This document shows, piece by piece, positions 1 through 6,089 of a DNA stretch of 37,363 nt. Position 1 is the first letter of the stretch, and every line of letters begins with the position of its first letter. A model generated the notes under the pieces. That model had not been told where the DNA came from, searched no databases, and saw only the letters and a list, made by a program, of their open reading frames with translations. The translations under genes were made by a program, and so were the position numbers. Source of the DNA: CAZYVU01 sp964651435 (GTDB taxonomy: Bacteria > Desulfobacterota > Syntrophorhabdia > Syntrophorhabdales > CAYQXL01). The stretch covers positions 1 to 37,363 of the forward strand of contig CAZYVU010000032.1 in the NCBI GenBank assembly GCA_964651435.1, read 5' to 3'.

Positions 1-111
1 TCCTCAGATACCCCGCAGGTTGCCACCACGAGGCTCGTTGTTGAGCGGACATGCCACGCGGAACTATGGAGCCTGCGGAACTGATATTTTAAGAGCTGAG
101 CCCAGGGTTCC

Positions 112-1077
112 CTAAGTGTTCTTTGAAAACTTTGTCAGCTCGCCTTCGACTAGGTGCCAATAGTCTCCCTGCTTGTCTACGCGGAGAATCCATGAGGGTA
201 TCGTTTGACTTAGCTTTTCCGCTAGCGTGAACATACGCCTCTTCTTAATAATTGCACCTTTATCGCGAGGTATAAAGACAAGGAGGGCTGCATAAAGTCT
301 TAGAAAGAGTTGCGCTTTTGAAATTGGTTCTAAGGCGGGCGAAGGTCCTTTTTCAAGAAAAAATAATGCCTTGAGTGGAGCCGAAAGGCTTAGCCTCCAT
401 GGCGTTGTGCCAGATACTGCATGTTTACTCCCAATGAGAACGCTCCGAGTTGGAAGCGGGCTTGCGTAAGGGGTGCCAGTTGCGTCGCGCCAGACCAGTG
501 CGGCATCATCTGCGAGCCTAAGCCACGAGTCGGGCAGGTGGGACAGCACCGTGCTCTTTCCCCCTCCTGAGGGGGCCATAAATGCAACGGCGACATCATT
601 TTTGGCCGCTATCGCAGCATGGATGATTGCCCCGCCGTGCTCCACAATATCATGGGAAACGCATAGCCAGGGAAGCTGAAGGTTGCACGCGAAGTGGTTG
701 CTCGCGGTAAAGGCGGTCCACAGCGACTGATTGGTCTGGCTGTTGAGCCAGGACACCCAGCCACAATCATCATCTTGATGGCTCCAGCCGCTCCGTGGCA
801 GATCGAGCCCAACCGCATCTCGGAGTCGGGCGGATAGGCGACCTGTACGCATGTCTGCAGCATCGCCCTCGTTCGGTATGAAGGCAAGAGCGTGGATAAG
901 CCGATCAGAGCATTGGTCGCGGCTCTCGCAGGCGGCGGCGTCTCGTAAAGCCATCAAAGCAATGCGACCATGCGCGTCATGGGCGACGAGCTTGTATCTG
1001 AGTGGACCGAGGGTGGCGTGAAGTTCGGAAGATACTTGGGTAAAAGGCCGCCTTGCCTTGTTGAGTATGTTGGTCAA
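112..1077 (-). CDS. scmC: ScmC-like HPr-kinase-related P-loop protein
   Basis: Last gene of the Scm-type peptide operon. A Walker A motif APSGGGKST is encoded at 550-576, followed by RLADDAALVWRD, the DD-type motif typical of HPr kinase/phosphorylase relatives. The stretch GGAIIHAAIAA before the P-loop also fits that fold. HprK-like proteins in other RiPP clusters can phosphorylate the peptide product (known for some lasso peptides), so a peptide kinase role is inferred; the gene position matches ScmC of the SynChlorMet cassette as I remember it. The start is uncertain. The frame is open back to 1368, overlapping the precursor gene. I chose TTG at 1077 because AAGAGGG lies 9 nt upstream; GTG 1104 and ATG 1263 are alternatives. 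The HprK-like part starts well downstream of all of these. No terminator is visible in 1-111. Confidence 0.7.
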   Translation of the reverse strand: MTNILNKARRPFTQVSSELHATLGPLRYKLVAHDAHGRIALMALRDAAACESRDQCSDRLIHALAFIPNEGDAADMRTGRLSARLRDAVGLDLPRSGWSHQDDDCGWVSWLNSQTNQSLWTAFTASNHFACNLQLPWLCVSHDIVEHGGAIIHAAIAAKNDVAVAFMAPSGGGKSTVLSHLPDSWLRLADDAALVWRDATGTPYASPLPTRSVLIGSKHAVSGTTPWRLSLSAPLKALFFLEKGPSPALEPISKAQLFLRLYAALLVFIPRDKGAIIKKRRMFTLAEKLSQTIPSWILRVDKQGDYWHLVEGELTKFSKNT

Positions 1078-1194
1078 TTCACTGAACCCTCTTCCCGTCG
1101 ACACGGAATGAAAACGGCCCTCGACACATCCCACAAAACAGGTTAGGAGGGCCAATTGCAGAACCAGTTCGATTCGCGCTTTGCAGATAGTAAG

Positions 1195-1246
1195 GGCACT
1201 AATAAGCTGAATAGTGCCAGCCCACTGCTGTAGTAAACTAGTGGGC
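1195..1246 (-). other. Two tandem hairpins between the precursor gene and scmC
   Basis: GGCACTA (1195-1201) pairs with TAGTGCC (1212-1218) over a 10-nt loop. GCCCACT (1220-1226) pairs with AGTGGGC (1240-1246) over a 13-nt loop. Both stems are perfect 7-bp matches and sit one base apart. Neither is followed by a T-run in the direction of transcription, so this is not a classic terminator. An mRNA processing or partial-attenuation role is inference. If scmC starts at 1077 or 1104 the pair lies in untranslated RNA. Confidence 0.45.
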
Positions 1247-1340
1247 GAGCCACAAAAAAGCATCCTGAGTTTGTGGTCGCTTCGCCCCATCTTAGCGCAG
1301 GTGCAATAGGTTATGCCGTAGCCGCCGCACCGTGGCCTTC

Positions 1341-1655
1341 CTAAGTTGGCTTTGTACCATTGCCGCATGCACCGCTGACTTCGGTGCCGCTATCGCATCC
1401 TATGAGCAGCTTCGTATCCCCACCGTTTACGCAAGCATGTGCAGTTGCATTTGCCCCAGAGTCGCAACTATTATTGGCGCCCGTGTCGCTCCCCGGGTTG
1501 CAGCGATGCTGGTTCGCCGTCCTTTCTCCTGTGGTGCAAATCTGTGGGTCAGTCGATGCGACAGTGCCCGTGACGCAATGGCCCATGGCCTCCGGCTGTG
1601 GTGATAGACCCGTCAGTGTTGGAATTTCGTAACTCAATCTTTCTTGTGCTTTCAT
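1341..1655 (-). CDS. Candidate RiPP precursor with seven Cys-x-x-Gly repeats
   Basis: A 104-residue peptide. ATG at 1655 is chosen because AGGAGGGG (1661-1668) lies 5 nt upstream; the frame opens earlier but without a better site. The leader (about residues 1-26) contains ERLSYEIPTLTGL, which fits the YxxPxL motif that PqqD-type recognition domains bind in lasso-type leaders. The rest carries Cys at 27, 40, 52, 64, 75, 87 and 97, each starting a C-x-x-G unit (CVTG, CTTG, CNPG, CDSG, CVNG, CDSG, CGNG) with spacings of 13, 12, 12, 11, 12 and 10. There is no signal peptide or transmembrane segment. It lies between scmF and scmC in the same direction. Regular Cys spacing recalls ranthipeptide precursors, whose radical SAM/SPASM enzymes make thioether links; such links here are inferred. 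I do not recognise the sequence as a named family. Confidence 0.75.
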   Translation of the reverse strand: MKAQERLSYEIPTLTGLSPQPEAMGHCVTGTVASTDPQICTTGERTANQHRCNPGSDTGANNSCDSGANATAHACVNGGDTKLLIGCDSGTEVSGACGNGTKPT

Positions 1656-1702
1656 GGACTCCCCTCCTAATTGGCACTGAATGTTACCCAACACGAAGTA
1701 CT

Positions 1703-1708
1703 ACTATA
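1703..1708 (-). promoter_or_regulatory. Possible -10 element for the precursor gene
   Basis: On the minus strand TATAGT lies in an AT-rich patch about 50 nt upstream of the precursor start. No good -35 is visible at 17 or 18 nt, so this is a weak call. A private promoter would let the peptide be made in excess over its enzymes. Confidence 0.22.
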
Positions 1709-1771
1709 TTATGGGTTCCCATGGGAGCGAACAGCATGCTCTTAACTGTAACCATTTGCAACGCACCGCCG

Positions 1772-1862
1772 CTCATAAAGCCCCCTCGGGGGCGCTCCTC
1801 AAGGAAGCCCCGCTTCCGCTCTTCAAGGGCGCCTTGCGCCCGCTCATCAAGCGCAGCGCTCA
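1772..1862 (-). repeat. Hairpin repeat array A (minus orientation)
   Basis: On the minus strand this reads as successive units of the form GA(T/A/G)GAGCG + short inverted stem + CTT, for example a GGGCGC...GCGCCC stem and a GGAAGC...GCTTCC stem. It is the same family as the arrays at 2937-3038 and 3465-3569. The scmF stop codon (TGA, 1849-1847) lies inside the array, so the last residues of ScmF are repeat-derived. Arrays A and C share orientation; array B is inverted. Confidence 0.75.
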
Positions 1863-3064
1863 TTTTTCCTCCCTTCCCTACTCTCCGGAAACCTGTTGAG
1901 CCGTTTCGCCTCTTCGCAGTACCAGAAAGGCGCGAAGAGGTTCCTATCGCGATAGTAGTTCTGTGCCACGCAACTGCCGAGACACATGCCCTTGAGCACG
2001 CAGTCGCCGCATATGCCTTCGAGACGGGTAGGGAGCCCCTCCCTGATCTCGTTCAAAATGGGGGTTTCCTTCCAGACCTTCTCCAGGGGATCGGCAGCGG
2101 CATGGCCGAAGATGAGTTCCGGCACACTCTCACCGATGCCGCAGAGCGCATAGGAGCCGTCGCCGAGGACGCCGAGGATCGTCATGATGCTGCAGCGGCC
2201 GCACCCGTCGCCGTTCTGGCCGAACATGTGGCTCAAGGGCTGGAAGGCGTGGGGGTGCGAGTAGATGAGGCGCACCTTGGCCTTTGCCTCCAGCTCCCGC
2301 TCAAAGCGCTCACCCAGATCGAGGAGTTCCTCGATCGTCAGCGTCTCACCCTGCTCGTGCATGCGCTCACCCCTGGCCGTGGGCTGGACGATGTTGAACT
2401 TGACGGAGCCTGCACCGATCTCCTCGGCCAGGGCTACCAATTCCTCTATTTCGTTGAGGTTGCGCCGCATGATGCTCATGATGATCTGGGGCTTGAAGCC
2501 GGCGGCGACGAGGTTCCGAATACCCGTCAATGCCATCTCAAAGGAGCCCTCGACGCCGCGGACCCACTCATGGGTCTCGGCGCACGCACCATCCACGCTG
2601 ACAGACACAAAAGGATTCTTGCACTGCCTGATCTCTTCAACGATCTCCGGGGTACAGAGGAGCCCGTTCGTTTCGATGGTCAGCCCCAGCTCTTCGGCCC
2701 GTATGAACCGCAGAATCTCCACAATGTTCGGGTGGAGGAGCGGCTCGCCGCCCGTGAGCTTGACGGAGCCGAGACCCAGGGGCTTCGCCTGCTTGACGAT
2801 GCTGACGAAGAGCTCGTAGGGCACCGACGGATAGACGGTGCTTCCCGCCTGGTACTTCGGCGCGATCCAGCAATGCCGGCAGGCGAGGTTGCACCCTTCC
2901 GTCAAATAGAAATAAATGGTCCCGAGCGGTGGAATGGAACGCTCCGCTTGAGGAGCGGGCGCTGCGCGCCCTTGACGAGCGTCCCGCTTTCGCGGGACTT
3001 GACGAGCGCTTCGCTTGACGAGCGCTTCGCTTGACGACGTACTCTTGGACTTCTTGCTTTTCAT
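1847..3064 (-). CDS. scmF: ScmF-like radical SAM/SPASM peptide-modifying enzyme
   Basis: A 405-residue radical SAM protein. The [4Fe-4S]/SAM motif CNLACRHC has Cys 58, 62 and 65. The middle has the usual GGEPLLHPN and ETNG signatures. The C-terminal third is a Cys-rich SPASM domain (CGRCS, CGDCVLKGMCLGSC, WYCEEA) that would hold auxiliary iron-sulfur clusters. It is PqqE-like, and with ScmE forms the enzyme pair of the SynChlorMet cassette as I recall it. The ATG overlaps the stop of the preceding four-helix-bundle gene (ATGA, 4 nt), implying coupled translation. Residues of about 10-42 are encoded by hairpin repeat array B and are basic and low in complexity; homology to radical SAM proteins starts only near residue 44 (IPPLGTIYFYL). 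This N-terminal tail is probably a late addition. Confidence 0.85.
   Translation of the reverse strand: MKSKKSKSTSSSEALVKRSARQVPRKRDARQGRAAPAPQAERSIPPLGTIYFYLTEGCNLACRHCWIAPKYQAGSTVYPSVPYELFVSIVKQAKPLGLGSVKLTGGEPLLHPNIVEILRFIRAEELGLTIETNGLLCTPEIVEEIRQCKNPFVSVSVDGACAETHEWVRGVEGSFEMALTGIRNLVAAGFKPQIIMSIMRRNLNEIEELVALAEEIGAGSVKFNIVQPTARGERMHEQGETLTIEELLDLGERFERELEAKAKVRLIYSHPHAFQPLSHMFGQNGDGCGRCSIMTILGVLGDGSYALCGIGESVPELIFGHAAADPLEKVWKETPILNEIREGLPTRLEGICGDCVLKGMCLGSCVAQNYYRDRNLFAPFWYCEEAKRLNRFPESREGRKNERCA
2937..3038 (+). repeat. Hairpin repeat array B (plus orientation)
   Basis: Units on the plus strand are 2950-2973 (24 nt), 2974-3000 (27 nt), 3001-3016 and 3017-3032 (two identical 16-nt copies GACGAGCGCTTCGCTT), plus a partial unit on each side. 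Each unit is GA(C/G)GAGCG, a short stem-loop and CTT. The longest stem is TCCCGC-tttc-GCGGGA. The array is read through in frame as the N-terminus of scmF. It is inverted relative to array C, with the four-helix-bundle gene between them. Confidence 0.8.
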
Positions 3065-3567
3065 TCTTGGCGGCCTCGGAGAAACTTTATGAGAGCGAGA
3101 ATCTTTCCATCGATTAACGTTGCCTTCTCGCGAATTTGTTGAACAGCCTCTGTGGCCAACAAATTTCTTTTCGCGAAAATCTCTGTTAATGTCACAACCT
3201 CGAAGAGAGATCCCTGCGCGATGTACAGAAACTGGATAAACTCTTTTTTGTGCTGCCTTCCTTTGCCTTCAGCGATGTTCTGTGACACACTTGCTGCTGC
3301 GGCCTGCATCTGCCCCACAAGCCTTAGGTAGTGATTCTCCGGAATGTGCTCCAGAAGCTCTATAATAAAATCTGCTAGGGCAACAGCCTCCTGCCAGACC
3401 TCCAATCTCTCAAACCCGAACCTAAATGCTTGTCCCAAGACTTTGCCTGTTCCTTCTTTTCCCTTCAAGCCCGCTTGCGGGCGCTCATCAAACGAAGTGC
3501 TCTTCAAGGAGGCTCTGCCTCCGCTCTTCAAGCCCCCTCGAGGGCGCTCTTCTACCACTCCGCTCAT
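3061..3567 (-). CDS. Four-helix-bundle protein (S23/IVS family) inside the Scm operon
   Basis: A 168-residue protein. From residue 49 it shows the hallmarks of the S23 / intervening-sequence four-helix-bundle family: FERLEVWQEAVALAD, AAAASVSQNIAEGKGR and KKEFIQFLYIAQGSL. ATG at 3567 overlaps the scmE stop by one base (TGATG), and its own stop overlaps scmF (ATGA), so translation is coupled on both sides. A start 14 codons upstream (3609) is possible but would overlap scmE further. Residues 1-34 are encoded by hairpin repeat array C (EERPRGGLKSGGRASLKS), not by the conserved domain. Family members were first noted in insertions within bacterial 23S rRNA genes; their biochemical role is unclear. 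Any part in peptide maturation is unproven: the gene may simply have been inserted. Confidence 0.8.
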   Translation of the reverse strand: MSGVVEERPRGGLKSGGRASLKSTSFDERPQAGLKGKEGTGKVLGQAFRFGFERLEVWQEAVALADFIIELLEHIPENHYLRLVGQMQAAAASVSQNIAEGKGRQHKKEFIQFLYIAQGSLFEVVTLTEIFAKRNLLATEAVQQIREKATLIDGKILALIKFLRGRQE

Positions 3568-3569
3568 CA
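3465..3569 (-). repeat. Hairpin repeat array C (minus orientation)
   Basis: On the minus strand four units follow one another: GAAGAGCGCCCTCGAGGGGGCTT-like, one with a GGAGGC...GCCTCC stem, a short GAAGAGCACTTCGTTT, and one with a GCCCGC...GCGGGC stem. It starts at the scmE stop / next ATG and encodes the first 34 residues of the four-helix-bundle protein in frame. Same family as arrays A and B. Confidence 0.75.
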
Positions 3570-4658
3570 CGGCAACTCCCCTCCCGCCTCCAGGAATCTC
3601 TTCAGGCACGCATCGGGACTGGGGTGTTCGTCCTTCCCTGTGAGCGTGTAGGCCAGGCCAGGACAGTTGCCCGTACAGTAGGGGATGTAGTCGCAGCCGG
3701 CGCAGAACTCAAACTCGCTGAGCGCAATGTCCCGGCGGTTACGGACGCGCCACAGGGCTTCGTGGTTCTGCCACACATCCGCCATATCGTCACGGTTGAT
3801 GGTGCCGAGAGGGATGTGGCTCATCATGTTGCACGGCACCATGACGCCGTCTGCGCGCACGGCGAGCTTGCTCCACATGCCGCCGCAGGCCCTCAGGTAT
3901 CCCCGGTTCGAAATCTCGCCGCCTTCGCGCCGCGCGCGCTCCATCTCCGTCCACATGCGCGCCTCGGCCAAGGGCCCGGCGGCGGCGCTGATGCGGCCGT
4001 TATATCTTTCCGCGAGGTCGAGGAGTGCCCTCATGGCGTGGCTTCGCTCCCCCGGCGTGAGGCTCACGTGCTCGTTATTTTTTCGGCAGAGCCCCATATA
4101 GCCGGCCGAGTTTGTGGAAAAGCCCGGCAGGCCGACCTCTTCAAGGAGAAATCGGGCGATGTTATCGAGGTCGTACACGTTGTGCCGGTGAATGGTTACC
4201 CTGACGGCCACGGAAATACCATGACGCCTGAGAATATTGATGGCGCCCACAGCCTTCATAAAGGTGCCCTCGCCGCGGCAGGCATCGTGGGAGGAGGGTG
4301 TGGCGCCGTCGATGGAGACCTGGACGGAGTTGCAGCGCTTTGTTGCCGACAGGTAGGCGGCCATGTCGTCGGTGAGGAGCGTCCCGTTGCTCAGGATCTG
4401 GAACCGCATGTGGTTCGTTACGATGCCGTCGATGAGCTGCTTCAGGTCCTTGCGCACGAAGGGCTCTCCGCCGGCAAGGCAAACCTCCATAACGGCACAC
4501 CGCCCCAACTCCTCAAAAAAACGGAGCCACTGATCGGTGCTCAGGTCGCTGTCCACGTCTCCCGGGCTGTCGAAATGGTAGCAGTAGGCGCACCGGAGGT
4601 TGCACCTGTTGGTGATGTCGATATCGACGGACTTGGGCGTGCGCATGAGGCGCGTCAT
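3567..4658 (-). CDS. scmE: ScmE-like radical SAM/SPASM peptide-modifying enzyme
   Basis: A 363-residue radical SAM enzyme. The N-terminal segment TPKSVDIDITNRCNLRCAYC carries Cys 19, 23 and 26 of the SAM cluster. LAGGEPFVRKDL and LSNGTLL follow as expected. The C-terminal SPASM region has Cys in RACGGMWSK, MVPCNMM, EFCAGCDYIPYCTGNCPG and DACLKRF, enough ligands for auxiliary clusters. It starts 8 nt after scmD. ScmE and ScmF differ clearly in sequence, so they probably perform different steps or act on different residues of the peptide. The reaction cannot be read from sequence; thioether or other C-centred cross-links are typical of SPASM peptide enzymes. Confidence 0.88.
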   Translation of the reverse strand: MTRLMRTPKSVDIDITNRCNLRCAYCYHFDSPGDVDSDLSTDQWLRFFEELGRCAVMEVCLAGGEPFVRKDLKQLIDGIVTNHMRFQILSNGTLLTDDMAAYLSATKRCNSVQVSIDGATPSSHDACRGEGTFMKAVGAINILRRHGISVAVRVTIHRHNVYDLDNIARFLLEEVGLPGFSTNSAGYMGLCRKNNEHVSLTPGERSHAMRALLDLAERYNGRISAAAGPLAEARMWTEMERARREGGEISNRGYLRACGGMWSKLAVRADGVMVPCNMMSHIPLGTINRDDMADVWQNHEALWRVRNRRDIALSEFEFCAGCDYIPYCTGNCPGLAYTLTGKDEHPSPDACLKRFLEAGGELP

Positions 4659-4666
4659 GGCCGGCC

Positions 4667-4951
4667 CTATCCCTTTACCTCTTGCCCGGCCAAGCCCCTC
4701 TCAACGAGCTCGCCGATGAAGGTGCTCACATGCTCCGGCGCGTCCTCGGGCACGTCCTCGCACTCGGCCTTGAGCTCGTCCACTATCTTCTCCACGGTGT
4801 AGTTGCCGTCGAGCCTCTTCCAAACGAAGACGCTCACCGGGTTTAGTCCGAAGGCGTCGCCGGTGTCGGGATCGAAAAGAATGGCCCAGTCGTCGAACTC
4901 CTCCCTCAGGACAACCTCAGGATTGGCTATGGGAACGGTTATCTTCTGCAT
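4667..4951 (-). CDS. scmD: ScmD, PqqD-like leader-binding protein
   Basis: A 94-residue PqqD-family protein, the first gene of the operon. It shows the pattern of a RiPP recognition element: strands with ILFDPDTGDAFGLNPVSVFVWKRLDG followed by a helical half TVEKIVDELKAE. PqqD proteins bind the leader peptide and present it to the radical SAM partner, which suits the two SPASM enzymes downstream. ATG 4951 is preferred over the ATG 39 nt upstream because GAGG lies 7 nt before it and the family fold starts there. A good promoter lies just upstream at 4981-5009. Confidence 0.85.
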   Translation of the reverse strand: MQKITVPIANPEVVLREEFDDWAILFDPDTGDAFGLNPVSVFVWKRLDGNYTVEKIVDELKAECEDVPEDAPEHVSTFIGELVERGLAGQEVKG

Positions 4952-4980
4952 AAATACCCTCAATTTTCCAAATTTTTGTA

Positions 4981-5009
4981 AGTATTGCACGCACTTGCCA
5001 TCCTGTCAA
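4981..5009 (-). promoter_or_regulatory. Likely sigma70-type promoter of the Scm operon
   Basis: On the minus strand TTGACA (5009-5004), a 17-nt spacer and AATACT (4986-4981). The -35 is perfect and the -10 matches 4 of 6. Transcription would start near 4974, leaving a leader of about 22 nt before scmD. Confidence 0.55.
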
Positions 5010-5068
5010 GGGGCTATTAGGTGCAAAAACTCGCTGCGGTAAGTTTTTTCATTTGTGAAGTTTTTCTC

Positions 5069-5098
5069 TTGACCTCTTTCTTCAATATGTTGTAATTT
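5069..5098 (+). promoter_or_regulatory. Possible promoter of the nuo operon
   Basis: TTGACC (5069-5074), an 18-nt spacer and TAATTT (5093-5098), about 145 nt upstream of nuoA. The rest of 5099-5241 holds no gene that I can see; it would be the untranslated leader. Confidence 0.4.
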
Positions 5099-5241
5099 CT
5101 TTCCCAGATGTAAAAGGGTTCGCTGGGAATGTTTATCAATAGCCAATCATTTTATAGCCTTCAAAGAACGACGGAAGGGTCCGCGGGCCCGGCTGATGCC
5201 GGCGTCGGACACATGGCGACAGGTGGGGCCGACATCCTGAT

Positions 5242-5619
5242 ATGACCACACTTAGTGAATTTTTTCATGTACTCGTCTTTTTTGTCGTTGCCGTGCTCTT
5301 CACAGTTGTCCCTATCGTCGTTGCCTACCTGCTCGCGCCCCGGACTTTGGGAAAAAAGACACATGCCACCTATGAATGCGGCATAGACCCCTACGGCAGC
5401 GCTTGGGTACGGTACAGTATCCATTATTACGTGTATGCACTTATTTTCATCGCCTTCGATGTCGACGTGCTCTACCTCTTTCCGGCCGCCTTGAGCTATG
5501 CCAAGGGCGCCAAAACCTATGAATTTTATTCCCTTCTGGTCTTTATACTGATTCTTGGCCTTGCCATTCTCTATGCCTGGGGAAAAGGAGTCTTCACCTG
5601 GAAACGCAAAATGCAATAA
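5242..5619 (+). CDS. nuoA: NADH-quinone oxidoreductase subunit A
   Basis: A 125-residue membrane subunit of complex I and first gene of an eleven-gene operon. Three hydrophobic segments are visible. The conserved loop YECGIDPYGSA and the helix FIAFDVDVLYLFPA, both near the quinone site and diagnostic of NuoA/ND3, are intact. No NADH-module genes (nuoE, F, G) lie anywhere in the operon, so the complex probably takes electrons from another donor. Confidence 0.95.
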   Translation: MTTLSEFFHVLVFFVVAVLFTVVPIVVAYLLAPRTLGKKTHATYECGIDPYGSAWVRYSIHYYVYALIFIAFDVDVLYLFPAALSYAKGAKTYEFYSLLVFILILGLAILYAWGKGVFTWKRKMQ

Positions 5620-5642
5620 TCAAATTTGCCGTTCTCGATAAG

Positions 5643-6089
5643 GTGCTCGACCTGGCCAGGGCAAACTCCCTGTGGCCGGTCACCTTCGGACTTGCGTGCT
5701 GCGCCCTGGAGATGATGGCTGTCGCCATGGCCCGATTTGACCTTGCCCGCTTCGGCGCCGAGGTATTTAGGCCCAGCCCGAGACAGGCAGACCTGATGAT
5801 GGTGACGGGCACGGTGACGAAGAAGATGGCACCATCGCTTGTAACCCTCTATGAGCAAATGCCCTCGCCCAAATGGGTCATTGCCATGGGTAACTGTGCC
5901 ATATCAGGCGGCCCCTTCGTGTTCGAGGGCCAGTACAACGTCGTTGAGGGTGTCGACAAGCTTATACCTGTCGACGTCTACGTTCCGGGCTGCCCCCCGA
6001 GGCCGGAGGGATTTCTCGAAGGGCTCATGAAGCTGGAAGAAAAGATTACAGGAACCAGAAGGTTCCCGGGGCCGGCGCAGAAATGGTAG
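5643..6089 (+). CDS. nuoB: NADH-quinone oxidoreductase subunit B
   Basis: Carries the N2 iron-sulfur cluster of the connecting arm: tandem Cys in GLACCALEMM, then GNCAISGGPF and PGCPPRPEG supply the four ligands. The earliest standard start in frame is GTG 5643, giving 148 residues. However, the codons before it (5616-5642) read IIKFAVLDK, and VLDKVLDLARANSLWP looks like the usual NuoB N-terminus. True translation may therefore begin upstream at a non-standard codon (ATA 5616 or ATC 5619) right next to the nuoA stop. It overlaps nuoCD by 7 nt. Confidence 0.93.
   Translation: MLDLARANSLWPVTFGLACCALEMMAVAMARFDLARFGAEVFRPSPRQADLMMVTGTVTKKMAPSLVTLYEQMPSPKWVIAMGNCAISGGPFVFEGQYNVVEGVDKLIPVDVYVPGCPPRPEGFLEGLMKLEEKITGTRRFPGPAQKW

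Noticed and set aside
1598..3034. Long plus-strand open frame opposite scmF
   Set aside because: Its translation is the antisense of a clear radical SAM gene and shows no family of its own; open frames opposite GC-rich genes are common.
1772..3569. CRISPR-like reading of the repeat arrays
   Set aside because: Units vary from 16 to 27 nt, have no constant spacer, and are themselves hairpins read in frame; no cas genes are near.
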